A stretch of DNA of 64,000 nt from Neurospora tetrasperma FGSC 2508 (Eukaryota > Ascomycota > Sordariomycetes > Sordariales > Sordariaceae). Each line of letters opens with the position of its first letter. The first letter of the stretch is position 1. Positions 20,374 to 33,301 of this stretch are shown here, piece by piece. Location of the stretch: contig NW_009799104.1 in assembly GCF_000213175.1 (NCBI RefSeq), positions 1,257,214 to 1,321,213 on the forward strand, given 5' to 3'. A model generated the notes under the pieces. The model had not been told where the DNA came from. It worked only from the letters and a program-made list of their open reading frames with translations, and did no database searches. Position numbers and translations under genes: made by a program.

Positions 20374-21741
20374 ATGGTGCCTTCCAAGTCACATATCTTT
20401 CCCAACAACATGGGACCTCATACCAACAATCGGATGGGGCAGTCTCGGCCACCTAATGGAGAAAACTCGACAATGGCGCCTGTTACCTCGCATACCTCTT
20501 CGATCGAGATGGGCCCCCTTGTTGACAATGACACGGACCATTTTCAGCCATCCAAGTCAGAGAATATGGACTGGATGAGGGACTTTGGATTGGTAGATGA
20601 AGGTTTGATTCAGCAGCCTACCCCATCCAGCGAGTTTTTCCAAAGCCAGTCCAGAGGTAATCGCCCTTCAACTCTTATCTATTTCGTAATCAGAGACTGA
20701 CCTCACGCAGTTGAGCCACAGGCGACACAACAGGGAGCTCAAGAGCAGGGGCAACTTATGTCATCCACCGACTTTGATCGAGCGTGTACCGCGGATACCA
20801 AAGCATCTGTTGAGGGTAATCAAGTTCGAAATGACAACAACAAGGCTGAGGGATCCGGCATGAAAATTGACCAAGCCCAATGGCAAGAGCTGAAGGACGA
20901 CAACATATGTATTCAAGAAGCGATTGGAGGTCTCCATTTGCACTCGACCACCCACTACCAATCTCTGCTCAAACAACTACAAGACAACAGAAGGTATTTC
21001 GAAGTCCTATTCGAAGACCTGAAAAAACAGATGGAGGAGTCTCTCAATCAAGGAAAATCGCCTGCTGCAGTGACAGTAGAGAGTGAACTAGCGCAGGAAA
21101 AAGAACGACGCCGAAAGCTGGAATCGGACTGTCAAAAACAGGCGCAGGAAATAATTGAATTGAAGTTGGAGGTTCAGGGGTTGTTAGGAATTTGCCAGCA
21201 GTTGAATGATAGAATTTCCAAGTTGGTACAGCAACCTCAAGTCCAAGGAGCGCCAGTTCAGCAATTCCAAGCTCAGCAACTCCAAGCTCGGAAACGCCGA
21301 GTTCAGCAACTCCAAGCTCAGCAACTCCAAGCTCAACAATTTCATATGCAAGCTCAGCAACTCCAAGCCCAGCAATTCCAAGCCCATCAGCCCCAAGTCC
21401 TGCAACCCCAAGTCCTGCACCTCCCAATGGAGTTGCCCCAGCAGTTTCATGAACACTTGATGAACTTTTGCCAGTCGGTACCCATTCCCCCCGAACTAAA
21501 CGGAATAGGGAACAGCTTTGAACAGCACTCAGGGCTTAAAGAGCACCAACAAGGGCCGACATCAGTTCCCACCTCTGCGGACTTCCAGTTCGGATTCTCG
21601 ACTAACGGAGTTTTCGAGGGATCTAAGAGAATGGGAAGGCCCGAAAACCAGAAAAGAGGACGTCAAGACTTTAATGCCGCCCAACAAGAAGGGAAACAGG
21701 AGAGAAGAATTCGGAAAAGCTCCAGTAACGGTAGATTTTAA
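20374..21741 (+). CDS. Gln-rich coiled-coil protein, unknown
   Basis: Exon 1 is 20374-20656 and exon 2 is 20711-21741, joined across a 54-bp intron (GTAATC...CGCAG) to give 437 residues. The start is ATG at 20374 (MVPSKSHIFPNNMG). The N-terminal third is polar and disordered. Residues around 180-260 form a predicted coiled coil rich in Lys, Glu and Leu (SELAQEKERRRKLESDCQKQ). A Gln-rich stretch follows, built from QLQAQ/QQFQA units and encoded by a degenerate 15-bp tandem repeat. The C-terminus is basic (KRMGRPENQKRGRQ, ERRIRKSS). I recognise no catalytic domain. The layout of coiled coil, poly-Gln and basic tail suits a scaffold or nucleic-acid-associated protein, but this is not demonstrated. 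Confidence 0.72.
21256..21420 (+). repeat. 15-bp coding minisatellite, unit CAGCAACTCCAAGCT
   Basis: About ten degenerate copies of a 15-bp unit within the Gln-rich gene, each adding five residues (QQLQA) in frame. Confidence 0.8.
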
Positions 21742-22712
21742 GCTATCCTGAAGAATAAAGGGGAAACCAGGGCAGCAAAGGTGGCAGGTAGTAGTCGCTA
21801 AAACTCCTTCACGGGAATACTAGCACTCTCAAAACGAGGTTTTTCTGCTGCAGGGAGGCGGAGATGAACGGCAAAACGCATGTGTTCGGTGTTGGGAAAG
21901 TCTTGATATCATCAGCGAAGGGAAAAGGAAAATCACAGCTCTGCACTTTCGAGGTGATTATATGGTCAATTGGTTAAGGAAGAAAGCGAATGATTCATGG
22001 AATCGGTGCTGATGGGGTGTTTGCGATGGTTTACAAAAAGTGAAAGAAAACTCTTCAACGGGGGAAAATGGCGGCATAATGCACAACGAGGGCAGAAGAA
22101 AGTTGGATTCATGTTCTCACTGGAGCATTCAGGCATGCGTTAGCGTTTGTGAAGTTTCAAGAAATAAGGTTAGAATCCTTTGGGTAACATTGGGTACCAA
22201 GTAGCGTAAACATTACCTATAGGAGTCATCGCATTCATTTCCCATCACAACCATTCTCGAAGTGAGAGAAAATGTCCATCGTTGCCTGTAGACAAGACAA
22301 TAACTTGCAAGCCACAGCCTACCAATCACACCTGATCCTCCTGCATATATCCTTCCCAACCAATTCCTGCCGTCCTCTCGTCAACGTTCTATTCTGAAAT
22401 CAGGCACCATTACGCCCGACCACAAATCGACCCGGCACCCGTCGTTACACCACCCCTATGTTCCCAGATCTTGGTCATGGCGGCAACCTCAGCTTCCTCA
22501 AACAGTTTCTTCAAAAAAGATCTTCATTAGCCTAAACCCCAATTAAGCTTTAAGGCTGAAAAAGCCCACGGCACGAAATTGCTCCGATTCACGAGTAAGC
22601 AACAGGTCTTGGCATGCACTGTAATGGACCCTTAGACCTTAGTGTCACACCCTTAAGACCCCTATTCCTAGCTTCCATCCTCTTTCCCCAGATACAGTCC
22701 TCGCATATATTT

Positions 22713-22741
22713 GGAGGAGGAGGAGGAGGAGGAGGAGGAGA
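22713..22741 (+). repeat. (GGA)n microsatellite
   Basis: Nine to ten tandem GGA units in non-coding DNA. Confidence 0.85.
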
Positions 22742-23529
22742 GCCCCCCTTCCCAAGTTGAGGAAAAGGTTTCTTGAACGCCACTACAGGGGGGGAAAGTT
22801 GATTGACGGGGTACATAGAGGTACCGTACTGCTTGCTTTTCTTTGATTTGACAACATGTGACATGTCGGTGCTTGCTCCAGCCTTATTAGTGTAGGTAGG
22901 TACCTGGTCCTGTAATTTCCCTTGGAACCCTGATGTTTAATGTACCTATGTAAGTGAATGAAAGCTTTTGTGTTGTGATGTGATGTTAGGGCATGGTGAA
23001 GCTGGGGCATAAAATAAGTGTGGCTTGGATGGCTGGAAAAGAAACAAAAAAAAAGTGATGGATTGCTAGGTAAGTAAGTAGCTCTTTGCTACCTACCCTA
23101 GGCAGGGGACTACACTAGTAATGTAGTTCAGTAAATGCAAAAGATTCATAGAGACCAATTTGAAACTACCTACCCATTGTTTAGAGATGATCTGCATTGT
23201 GTTAGACTATACTGCGTATGGACTGCACTGCACAGAGTTGAGCTAGGAGTCCCCTGGTTATCAAGGCTTGGGGACCGTTGATCTTGTTCCCTTGAAGTGG
23301 TACGGGCCCATGGCAAGCCTTGATTGGTGTGGTGCTAGGTGCAGAACTGTGCAGTGGTCGACACTTTGTTTGGTCAAGTGATGCGGGCTTGAATACTTGA
23401 TGGCGTGGATGGCGTGGACGGCCCTAGTTGACGTACAAGTTTCGCGGAGTCACCGAAAGCCATGAGTGGATGGATGGACGGCTGGACACGGTGTGATGGT
23501 TGGGGTGATGGAGAGATGGAAAAGAAGGT

Positions 23530-23537
23530 ATAAATAG
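23530..23537 (+). promoter_or_regulatory. TATA box of the Cys-rich wall protein gene
   Basis: TATAAATA lies about 200 bp upstream of the ATG at 23737, with a CT-rich, TTGGTTACACC-like leader between them. Confidence 0.5.
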
Positions 23538-23736
23538 TTCATCGCGTCCAGACTTGCGGTTGGGTTACACCTTTCCTGGTCGAGGTTATAAGTCTGGTGT
23601 TCTTACTCCCAGCTTCAGACTTCTCGACCAACCAACCAACCCTTCGCCCAGGCGTGAGCTCAGCTCCAAAGCGACTTCACTCACTCCCGTCTCCTTGTTC
23701 TCGTAACCGAAAAACGACAATCAAGCCCAAGGCAAG

Positions 23737-25000
23737 ATGCGCATGCAAACTCTAGCCGCCCGCGCCCTCCTAGGCGGACTCGCCTACGAACGGCTTCCCA
23801 CCGTGCCTGGTACCTCGCCCAAACCAAACCAAGGTCTCGTTGCCATTGGTACCGGTAGCAATGCGGCGGGTTGTGGTATAGGCGAGACGACATGTGGAAT
23901 CGGGTGTATGCCGTTGGCTAGTACTTGCTGCTCTGGGTATGTGATCGATCCATCCAACTCTTGCGGCAGAAAACCAAAAGGTGCTGCTTTGTGGACGATG
24001 ATGGGCTGACGGTTCTTGACCATATTCTAGAAAAGGATACTGCGACCCAGGCGAATACTGCACCGTAAGGGATACCTGTTGTCCGATTGGCAAGACCTGT
24101 TCGCCTGGTGGTGGGTGTGATGCTGGAAAGGTACTTTGTGGTGATGGGTAAGAAACTAGTTGCCGTTTTCCAGGTCCTTTCGCGATCAGTTCAAGTCAAT
24201 CCTCGTGCTGACTCTTTGTTCTCTCTCTTTACAGTTGTATGCCCGCGGGCGCCGTCTGCTGTCCCGACCATGGCTATTGTGACGCCGGCGAAGTTTGTAC
24301 TGACCACGGAACTTGCGCTGTTGGTTCAGGTGGTGGAGGTAGCGGAGGCGGGGGCGGTAGCGGTTCCAACACCTGCAGTGCCGCCGGAAAGGAAAACTGT
24401 GATGTCGGCTGGTGCATGCCGCTGGGAAGTGTCTGCTGCGCTACCGGCGAAGGGTGGTATTGCGATGTGATTTGACCCTTTTGACATGCCAGTCGATTGC
24501 CTTTTCGTATAGGAAGCAACTGACGAGAATAAATCATCCAGTCCGGCTTCTACTGCACAGCAACCGGCTGCTGCAGAAACGGTAGGACCTGCAGCAGTTC
24601 AGGAGGCAGCGGCTCTGGCGGAGGTGACGGTGGCGGTGGTTCCAATCCCGCGCCCACGACGACAACTCGGACGCAGGCACCGGCGGTGACATCGTCTTCT
24701 TCTTCTTCCGTCGCCGCGCCACCAGTGCAGACAGAGGATTCTGCTAGCGGCGATGGCCACCCGGGAGCGACGATGCCGCTTCATCCAAGTCTCAGCGTCG
24801 ATGATGGGACTACACCGTCTAGCACGCCAATGAGCTCCACGACGTCAAGTACTTTGTCTTCGACGCGGGCTGCGCAGTCCACGGGACTTTCGACGGGAGA
24901 TGTTACGCAGCCGGGAGGAGCTGGTGTGCTGTCGGTATCGGTCGGGCTCGTTCTAACTGCGGTTGTAGGAATGGTGGGCTTCATGCTCCCTATTCTTTGA
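23737..25000 (+). CDS. Cys-rich, probably GPI-anchored cell-wall protein
   Basis: A four-exon model of 335 residues: 23737-23936, 24031-24147, 24235-24466, 24542-25000. All joins are in phase, each at a GT donor and a CAG or TAG acceptor. The N-terminus is a short weak signal sequence (MRMQTLAARALLGGLA). The body is built of repeated Cys units: CMPLASTCCSGKGYCDPGEY, CMPAGAVCCPDHGYCDAGE and CMPLGSVCC, with CC and YCD positions conserved. Gly-rich linkers separate them, then a Ser/Thr-rich stalk (about 200-310) suited to O-glycosylation. The last 25 residues are hydrophobic (SVSVGLVLTAVVGMVGFMLP), as in GPI-attachment signals. This is the layout of fungal surface adhesin-like proteins, but I cannot name a family. 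It differs from CFEM proteins in its Cys spacing. Confidence 0.8.
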
Positions 25001-25421
25001 GACGAGGTGTGCATCGGCCAATATCTTGTTTAATATGACCCTAGTTGCCGGAGATGAGGATGAACAAAGTTGCTTCAGGAAGCATTGAGACAGGTCGAGA
25101 TCACTTCGTGTTTCACCGCAGGCAAACAGCCGGCTTTTGTATACGCGCTCTATTAAAAACATAAAATGAACATCTACCCAGACAAAACATCGCAAAAGTG
25201 CCTATGTAACCACTTCCCCAACGCCAACTTGATGATCTCGCTTGTTCCCATCAAAAACCGCCCCAGTTCACCTATAGCACCATTTCAACCAGTATTCTAA
25301 TCCCCCTGTTTCACCTTTATAGCAAGTTATAGTAAAGTTATAGCAAGTCTGAGACCACCAGCCACCAAAGCTTTCGATGAACCATATCCCAACGTCCTGT
25401 TTTCATCTCCCTAAAGCATGT
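25001..25421. other. Convergent 3' flanks
   Basis: About 420 bp between the wall protein and TOR stop codons. No gene or repeat seen. Confidence 0.5.
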
Positions 25422-28400
25422 TTACCAGAAACTGCACCATCCTATGTAGTGCTGGCACAAGTTCTCAAGCTTGGTGGCCTCAATGATCAGCTTGTTAACC
25501 TGATCAGTAACGTTGAGCTCCTCATGAGGCTTGAAGTCGCGACCAGTGAGCTTCTGCTGCACACGGTCCAAAACCTCGAGGGCGCGCGCGTTCTGAACCT
25601 CCTGTTGCTCTTGCTGGTTGTTTCCATGGCCATTAACCATGCTGCTGCCAGTCGGATAGATGGCAGACGAATTGGTGCGGGCACGGGAGCGTCCGGGGTT
25701 AGCGGACATCCCCATTCCATGCCCATCCGCTCCAGGAGCAGCCTGCGCGGCAAGGAACTCGGTAGGTGCCACGGGAGCGTCAAGGATAGATGGCCTGCGG
25801 GCGCGCGGACCAGGGCCACCAGGCATAGCGACCTCTCGCTCGGCGTTGAAGTTGGGACCGGGCGGGCTGGTGGGGTTGGTCAAGCGCCAGTTGAGCAAAG
25901 GATCGTGAATAAACTATTTTGCGCATCAGTTAGCAATCTCGTTAAAAAAGGAACATAGCAAAGGATACATACAGCTTCAAGGACAGCCATGACACTCTCC
26001 TTGTTCTCGCGCAACACCCTCATCACATGCTCACAGGTGGTACGGAAACTACCCTCTATGTTACTAACTTCCATAGCATATGTGAGCATGCGAGTCAGTC
26101 TGAACGGCACCCGCTCAGGATACTTCTCGCGCTTCATGGCTACTTCGAAGCAGTCACCGAAATCAATGTGGATGATCTTGCCCGTAATACGGTCAAGCAT
26201 CAAGTTGCTAGGATGGCGATCGCCCAAGCCGAGGATGTAGCCGACCATCGACATGACACCAAGAGAACGTGTGTAGTTTGTTCTCCTATCCAGCCAGGCC
26301 TCAGAAGACTTGCTCTTCAACCACAGGACACGGTACAGATCCTGGCCAGTGGTATTATCAAGAGCATATCCAAAGACCTCAACCTTTTGCATAAGCGTAA
26401 GGTTGTCGTAGTCGGGAGCCATCTGCAACATGATACGATGCTCAATGTTGAGGAGAATTTTTCTGGAATCTCTGTACTCCCGAATCAACTGATGGACAGT
26501 GTCACTGTTGGGGACCCAGCCGAGAAGACCAGAGTTCTGTGAAAGAGGAATAGCCGGGTATCGCTGTATGTTGAGGTGTCGTTTGAAGCATTCCGAGTCA
26601 TTGGCCAACAAAGTATTGCAAAGACCGAACAGCTGCATGACACGCTCATCTTGGCGGATATCTTCGTGTCCCTTGAGAAGGAAAGTGTATGTCTTGCCAT
26701 CGCTGCCAACGATATCGAGCTTGCGAGGCCGCTGCTTGGAGCTGATCACGCTGAAGGTGGCGTCAAAAGACATGATCCTAACAACCTCCTGGCCACTGCG
26801 GTACGTTCCGGGCACAGCAAGTTCGAGATCCTTGGCGTTTAGCAAATTAGGCGAGCAGTAAGCCAACTCGAGGGAGGTCATCTGCGGAAGTTGACGGGTG
26901 ATGCGACGGAACACCGTGTAGTAAAGGTCCCATGCCTGGTTAAGGTCATTGGAGTCTTGTGTCTCTTGATACTGACGGCACCAATCCCGCGCTTCGCTTA
27001 AATCACGGCCAAAGGTCTGGGCGAAAGAGATTTCTCTAAGGGTTTGCGGGCCAGCCTCCAGCAACTCGTGAAGCGGCTCGAGAGTGGCAAACATGCCCTC
27101 AATGTTGTGGTCGCCAAAGTACAAGCGCGAAGCTTCCTCGAGGGCCTCGTGCCACAACTCGTGCCATAGCACTGCGACGCGAATGAGCTCACCACTGACA
27201 ATTTCCGCTTGCTCAACAAGCCGGAGACTGTGTTGACGCATACTTTCAAGAATTTGGTTGGCCGACCGTACCCTACGCGTGTTGTGCCAGGACTTTCTTG
27301 CGACTGTCAACGGATACACCAACGCCTGAGGGTGAGCACGACCAACGTCGGCCAATAACCCATGGACTGACTGCTGCACCCTCTTGTGAGGCTGGTTGAT
27401 TCTGGCGATCAACTGGGGTATGACCTCAAGCCAGGTATCAACACTGACACGCGTAAATCCTTCAGTGACGGCGTTATGGACATCAATGTGGCCACCGTGG
27501 GTGAGCCACAAGGCCAAGAGGCGCAAAGTGTCCTGCAAAGAGCTGCCAGAGGACAGCGCGATGGATTCAAAGAATCCACGAACAGCAGGCACCACGTACT
27601 GAATGATGTAATTCTGCTCCCCATTGTTGCGCACATCAACCTCACGGTTTCCTGTCAGGTACTGGACGACTTCGAAGTTGGCCAGAGCCCATGCGTGCCA
27701 AGCCTTATACCACTTGTTGTTGTAGTGGGTAGCCTTGTAGTAGCAGTCAAGGACTTCGGCGCGGTATCTTTGCTGCCAGTCGTCCTTGTTCAGCGAGACC
27801 ATCCACTCACCCTGGCGTAGATAGCACTTGGCAAGCAAGACAGTCTGCTCAAGCCAGTGTTTCTGCGCCTGTGGATTCAACATCTCTTCATTAAACTCAG
27901 CAAACCCTGGCTGGTTTTGCACCTCCATGCCGTTCTGTGCATGGGCAGCCATGTGCATACGCGAGGTCTCAACGCGGTGCGCAGTCTCCTGCGTGAACCT
28001 CTGCAAGCAGTACAGCGTCTTCTCGGCAACCCTGTGCTCCGAATTGCGGAATCCTGGTGACTGTCCAATCTCCCACTGGAACTTCAGAACCGCATACAAG
28101 ATCGGAGACGCGATTCTGTTGCCGACCGGGCCCGGATGGCGATCATGCCAGTAAGGAATGACAGAGTCCAACGGCGAGTCGGTTCCAATAAGCTGCTTGA
28201 GTGACTTTTCGGCGAGTCCCATGCGGCCCGACTTGCGACAAAGGTTGGCAAACTTGGTCCACATATGCATGTTCTCCTGCGGAGTCATGACAAGCGATCT
28301 CAAACGCAGCATGCGTTGCCATACCTCGACATTGCGCTGGCAGCCCTTGAGACGAGTCTCCCAGGTTCTGCGCATGGTAGCCTGCTTCTCTCCGTCGCAT

Positions 28401-31400
28401 TGCTTGTAGACAATGAGCTCTTCCAGCTCCGCGAGCATCTGGACACGTACTACAACCTGATAAGCCCGGTTGTAAGACTCGCTAACAAGCGCACTAAGCT
28501 CGGTATCCAGTCCTTCGCGAGCTTGCTCGATGCATGCCATAGCCTCCCTGAATTGATTGCGGTGAAGGGCCAGAATCGCACCGAAGAAGGCTCTGTCTGG
28601 GGAGAAGCGCTTCATTGACTGAAGGTAGCTGTCCATCGAGTCCCATTTGCCGAGACCCCAGGCAGCGGTTGTGGCTAATGGAGCAATGCGTCGCTGAATC
28701 TCAGGTGCCGAATTGGCCCAGGTCTTTCCAGCAAGCGTAGCTAGGGAATCCCATTCGCCAAGAGCATGATAACAACGCATCTTGCCCATCACAATGTCGA
28801 CGGGAACAGGCTGGTCTTCGGGAATTTCGCGCTCGCGTTGGCAGTAGAAGTTGAGGGCCTCGTCCCAACGCTCGAGCTTCTCGAACCAACTCTCGCGCAA
28901 CTGAATACCCTCCCTGTAGGTCTTTACTTTACGAAGAATACCGATGGCAGCATCGGATTGCTGAAGCTGGTTGTTGATGACAATCAAAGCCTCCACTGCA
29001 CCACTATTGTGGTCCTGCAAAAACTCAAGCTCTTTATAGTGAAGAGCCTTTGCGTATGCGTGGCAACGTGCGGCCTCACGTCCCAATACTCTTATGTCAA
29101 TAGGCAGCGCCTTATCATCGTGCTCCATAAATTCGGCAAGGTTGAGAAGCTGGCCAAGGAGATCCGGTGGCACGTTCTCCGATTTGATCGTATTCTCAAT
29201 ATTGGTGATCAAGTCCTCCTGTTTAACAAGCTGTTAGTATCCGGCTCAAATCATTATAAGTACTGCGCTGACATACCTGGAACTGTTCATAAAGCTCGCT
29301 CCAGCAGGATACGAAGGCCGAGTTGAAGAGCTCACGCGCAAGAGGCTGGTAGTTGCTGGCCAAGCTGGCACAAGCACGCAAGGAATGGTTCGGTGACTCG
29401 GTAAGAAGAGTTGTGCTAAACTTCCTGAACCACTCATGCCAATCGTCCTTGGTGGACTTGCCCTTTGTTTCCCACACTTGCTTGAGATGCACCGGATTCA
29501 GGGTCAACTTCTTGGGTGGGTTGTTTTCGGCAGCAAAGCCCTCCATGGAGATGTCTTCAAACCGAGGAGCAAGATTTTGTGGGAGGGCCTCGCCCTTCTT
29601 GAGCTTCTCGATAGCCTTCTCATAATTCGAGTGCTGGATGGCATACATGGAGATCGCCTTGTCGACCGTGTGCTCGAAATGCAAGTAGTCGCGTCCTAGT
29701 TGCAGCATAAGGGCGCAAAGTGTGTCCAAAGCCGCTACCCGAAGACTCGGCTCGCCACTAGCCAACACACGAGTCAGAGGATGGATGATCTTTGACGCGT
29801 AGTCGTTCAAGTTCACCATGCTCGAAAGCTTGCCGATCGTCTCGATAGCCGATTTCCGAAGGAACAATGGCTGGCTGTGACTGTCGAAGAGACGTACAAT
29901 AACTGGGATTATCAGATGCATGTACTCTTCGGCGCTTGAGCCAAATACCAGGAACGCGTGGAACACTTTCTCGCTAGGTTGCCGCTTCGTGCTAACATCC
30001 TTCTCGAGCACGCCCAGCATGAGTGGGAGTAACTTGGCGAGGTAAATCTTGAACTCGCCCTCAAGAGACCGCGAGATTGACTCTATCAGCCCCAGGATAG
30101 TGCTCTGAAGCGCTAGAGTTGTGTGCCAGTACTCCTGAAGAACATCGATGATGTCCTTGAGATAAACTCGGATGTGTTGGCGAACGATACTGACCAGCCT
30201 GCTCAAGTGATTGAAGTAGAACTCAAGCCGGGCGTTACTCGATGCACGAATGACTGATATGAAGGCGGGGACCACACGATCAAGGAACTGTACACACTTC
30301 AGTCCCAGAGTGATGAAAATGCTCATGATGGCATCGACAACGTTTCCGTGCCACTGGACTAAAGACTGATCCTTCAAGATCTGAAGCAGTGCGTTGATCA
30401 CCACGGTCGGATAGTAGTCTTCATTAGATGGTGTTAGGCCACCCATCATCAGAGAGACATCAGTCAGTTGGGCGGCTTCATTGTTCCGCTTGTTGTCATC
30501 AGTCCTTTCTTCGACCTGCATCAAGTTAGTCAACGCGTTTTTGAGGCAATCAGGGGTCTTGTCTGAGGGGTTTCCGCTCCTCGCACTCGCGACATTGGCC
30601 ACTTGGCTGGCCACACTGTCCTTTGCAGGACTAGCCCGGAGCATTTCATGCAGGTGATCGGTCAAATGCCGAAGGTGCTGGATTTCGTCTGGAATTGACC
30701 TCAGGGTATCCTATACCTGATGTTTGTAAGGGTCCAGAGCGCCTAGAATGCCCATAAGTTTGATGGTCTCCTGTCGCAATGTGCCGTGTTGGGGCTCTCC
30801 GCGGATGATTGACTGGAGAATCTCCAGAAGTTGGGGATATTCGAGATAGGGTTTGATGACATAGCCAGCGTTGCTAGCAAGTTGACCGAGTGTGTGGAGA
30901 GCAGCTTCCCGCTTGATAGGAGCACTCTGATCCTGTAGGGCGTCAATGATAATGGGCATCAACGTATCCTTGTAAGCAAGCATGGATTCACCGCCGACCG
31001 TGCACAACTCGCCGATCGCCTGAAGGACCGTTGCAGCCACAGAAGGCGTGGGATCACGCGCTTTTGGTAAGAGAACCTCGGTTATGGAGTTCACGTAGGG
31101 CTTGACCAAATCCTGGGCATGCTGCGTAAGCAGACTCAGCAACTTGGAACTCTCCTCTTTACTCCTGGCCACATCCGTGTATTCCAGTTCCGTTAGCATC
31201 TGAATAATGGTCTTACGCAACTGTGGAATGACGTAGGCCGGGTTGTAACGAGCCAAACGCCCGATGATCGAAACCGCAACCTCTCTGATGGCGAATTGTT
31301 CGTCGTGAAGGGCGAAAAACAAGGTCCGGATATTCTCAGCCTTGGCTAGGTGCTGATCGAAGCGCTCGTCGAGGGCGGCCAGAACAGTGCGTCTAATGCC

Positions 31401-33301
31401 GGGATCCGGATCCGAGACGCCGACTGTCAAGAGCTTTTCAATAACATCTGCGACCACCTGAAGAGCATGGTAACTTGTCTGGTTGACAATGGGGTCGCGC
31501 ACGTAAAGCTGACAGCAAGTGAGAGCAGCTGCCTCACGGATCTCCGGATCGTCATCTTCAACGTATTTGATCGCAACGTCGCGGACGAACTCGTTCAAGA
31601 CATGTCCTGCAGCTACGGTCAGTTCGCGCTCCAATGGGGTATCAGTGTAGGCCGGCCAACATCCCGATGACTGGCCTTCTTCGTGACTGGCAGCATCGAA
31701 CCGAGATTGGAATTTCTTTGGCCAGTCCGGCTTCTTAGGGAACTGAAAAGTAACGTACCTGAAAAATCAAAACTGCCGAGGGTGTTTAAAGCCAATTTGA
31801 CCTCGGCCTTTCCTCGCTCCTGCACTGATGGATCCTTGGGATCTTTTGGGATGGCCGGGATCGAAGTGAGTGTGTTGGGATGCGGTGCTCCTAGCGGTCG
31901 GAATGGTTCTCCGCACAATACCTTGCTGAGCATATCGAGCAACCGTTCCTGGATGGTAGCCTTGACTGGGGGAATGTAGAAGGCCATGTCAACCAAAGCC
32001 TGGGTTAGTTTCGGGGTGAGCTCGCAGGCGAAGATTGGATCCAGGAGCGCTTCCATATATTTGCTCAAGGTCTGACCTACGGCCACGGCCAAACGGCTAA
32101 TACAATCGAAGACGGGGTCGACCGAACCTCGCTTCCGTGACTGTATACTTAGGCCGTCCCGGACATATATGAGGACGTCATCGAGATAGGGAGCGATGGC
32201 GCTCTTGACTGAGTTGGCAACGTTACCGATAGCGAGAAACGCATCGTTCCTTTCCTTTTCCTTCTTAAGCATATGAGAAAGATGAATCATAAACTTGTGC
32301 AGATATGTTGATGCAAAGTCGTTCGGTGCGTAGTTGGCCAAGTCCGGGATGAGGAGGACCACCGTCTTGCGAATAGCCGGGTCCTTGGCGTCCTTGTGAC
32401 GGAAGACGATGTCGCATGCCTCGCCGTAGTGGGTTTGCATGTACATGCCACCCTGCTCTAGCAGCTCCTTGAGAACCAAGAGAGAAGCATGGACTGACTC
32501 GACAGTGTTGGTCTTGAGTCCCCTGACGGCTTCATGGAACATCTTGTCCATCCACTCCTGCTTCATGGCCTGATCACGTTCCCTAATAATCTTGAAGCAG
32601 GCACTGACTGTCTCGGCAGAAGTGGCTCGGATCAACAATCGCTGATCTCGAAGGCCGATCCAGGACTGCTCAAAGACGAAGTTCACGTACGGGTACATGA
32701 GAGTGGGTGCATTGCGTGCCAGCTCGCGTAGAATGAGGACGGCGGCATATCGCCTTTCCTCAACTCGCTCTGACTGGAGCCACTCCAGAGCAAGCTTGAC
32801 CTCGGCATCAACAAGCTCTGAGATCAGAGAGCCACCGGGTTTGCAGAGCTTTCCCAAGACGACCGCGGCGGGCTGCATTGGTGTTACATCTTTGCTGCGG
32901 AGGATGTAGCCAATATGCTGCTCGAAGCGACTGTACTTGAGGGCTAGGTCGATACCATCGAAGTCGACTAAAGCGTCGAGGATGTAAACACCGCCCATCC
33001 GGTCACACGTGTCGGTCCCTTGTATAAGCGCCATGGTCCTTTGGTTGACTGTGTTGAAAAAGGCCGTAAACTGCTCCGCGCCCATTTCTATGCAGCGTTG
33101 TATGTTAGCATGTGTTCCAATATCTGACAGGAATCTGAGGTGAAACTCAGGATTTGTGGACTTGCCTTGCTTCGCAACGTTGACCAAATCTCTGATCTGC
33201 CGAGCAGCGCGCTTCCGCGCGTCGTCGCTAGAGGTGCGATTCCTCACATCGCGAATGTATGTTTCCAGCGTTGCCGCTGCTTGCTCCTTTGTGAGCGACA
33301 T
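25422..33301 (-). CDS. tor: TOR (target of rapamycin) PI3K-like Ser/Thr kinase
   Basis: Exons are 33301-31759, 31606-30717, 30677-29277, 29218-25973 and 25913-25422, about 2523 residues. TOR is the catalytic core of TORC1/TORC2 and links nutrients to growth. HEAT-type helical repeats fill the first half (the start is [19 protein letters not shown]), followed by a FAT domain. The FRB domain, near residue 1950, shows [19 protein letters not shown] with the Ser that gives rapamycin resistance when mutated. The kinase domain has [31 protein letters not shown] (about 2277) and [11 protein letters not shown] (about 2299). The FATC ends in YIGWCSFW. A problem lies between exons 2 and 3: the frame is open across except for one TAG (30711-30713). 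The only intron that removes it in phase is 39 nt. It is divergent from rtf2. Confidence 0.95.

Larger units (their letters stand above)
21742..23736. other. Gene-poor region and promoter of the Cys-rich wall protein
   Basis: About 2 kb without a supportable gene. It has a (GGA)n microsatellite (22713-22741), many TAGGTA/TACCTA motifs between 22890 and 23180, and near the right end a TATA box (23530-23537) with a CT-rich leader. Confidence 0.5.

Noticed and set aside
25989-29326. Long plus-strand open frames opposite TOR
   Set aside because: They mirror the codon bias of the TOR exons, lack family motifs and overlap a well-supported kinase.
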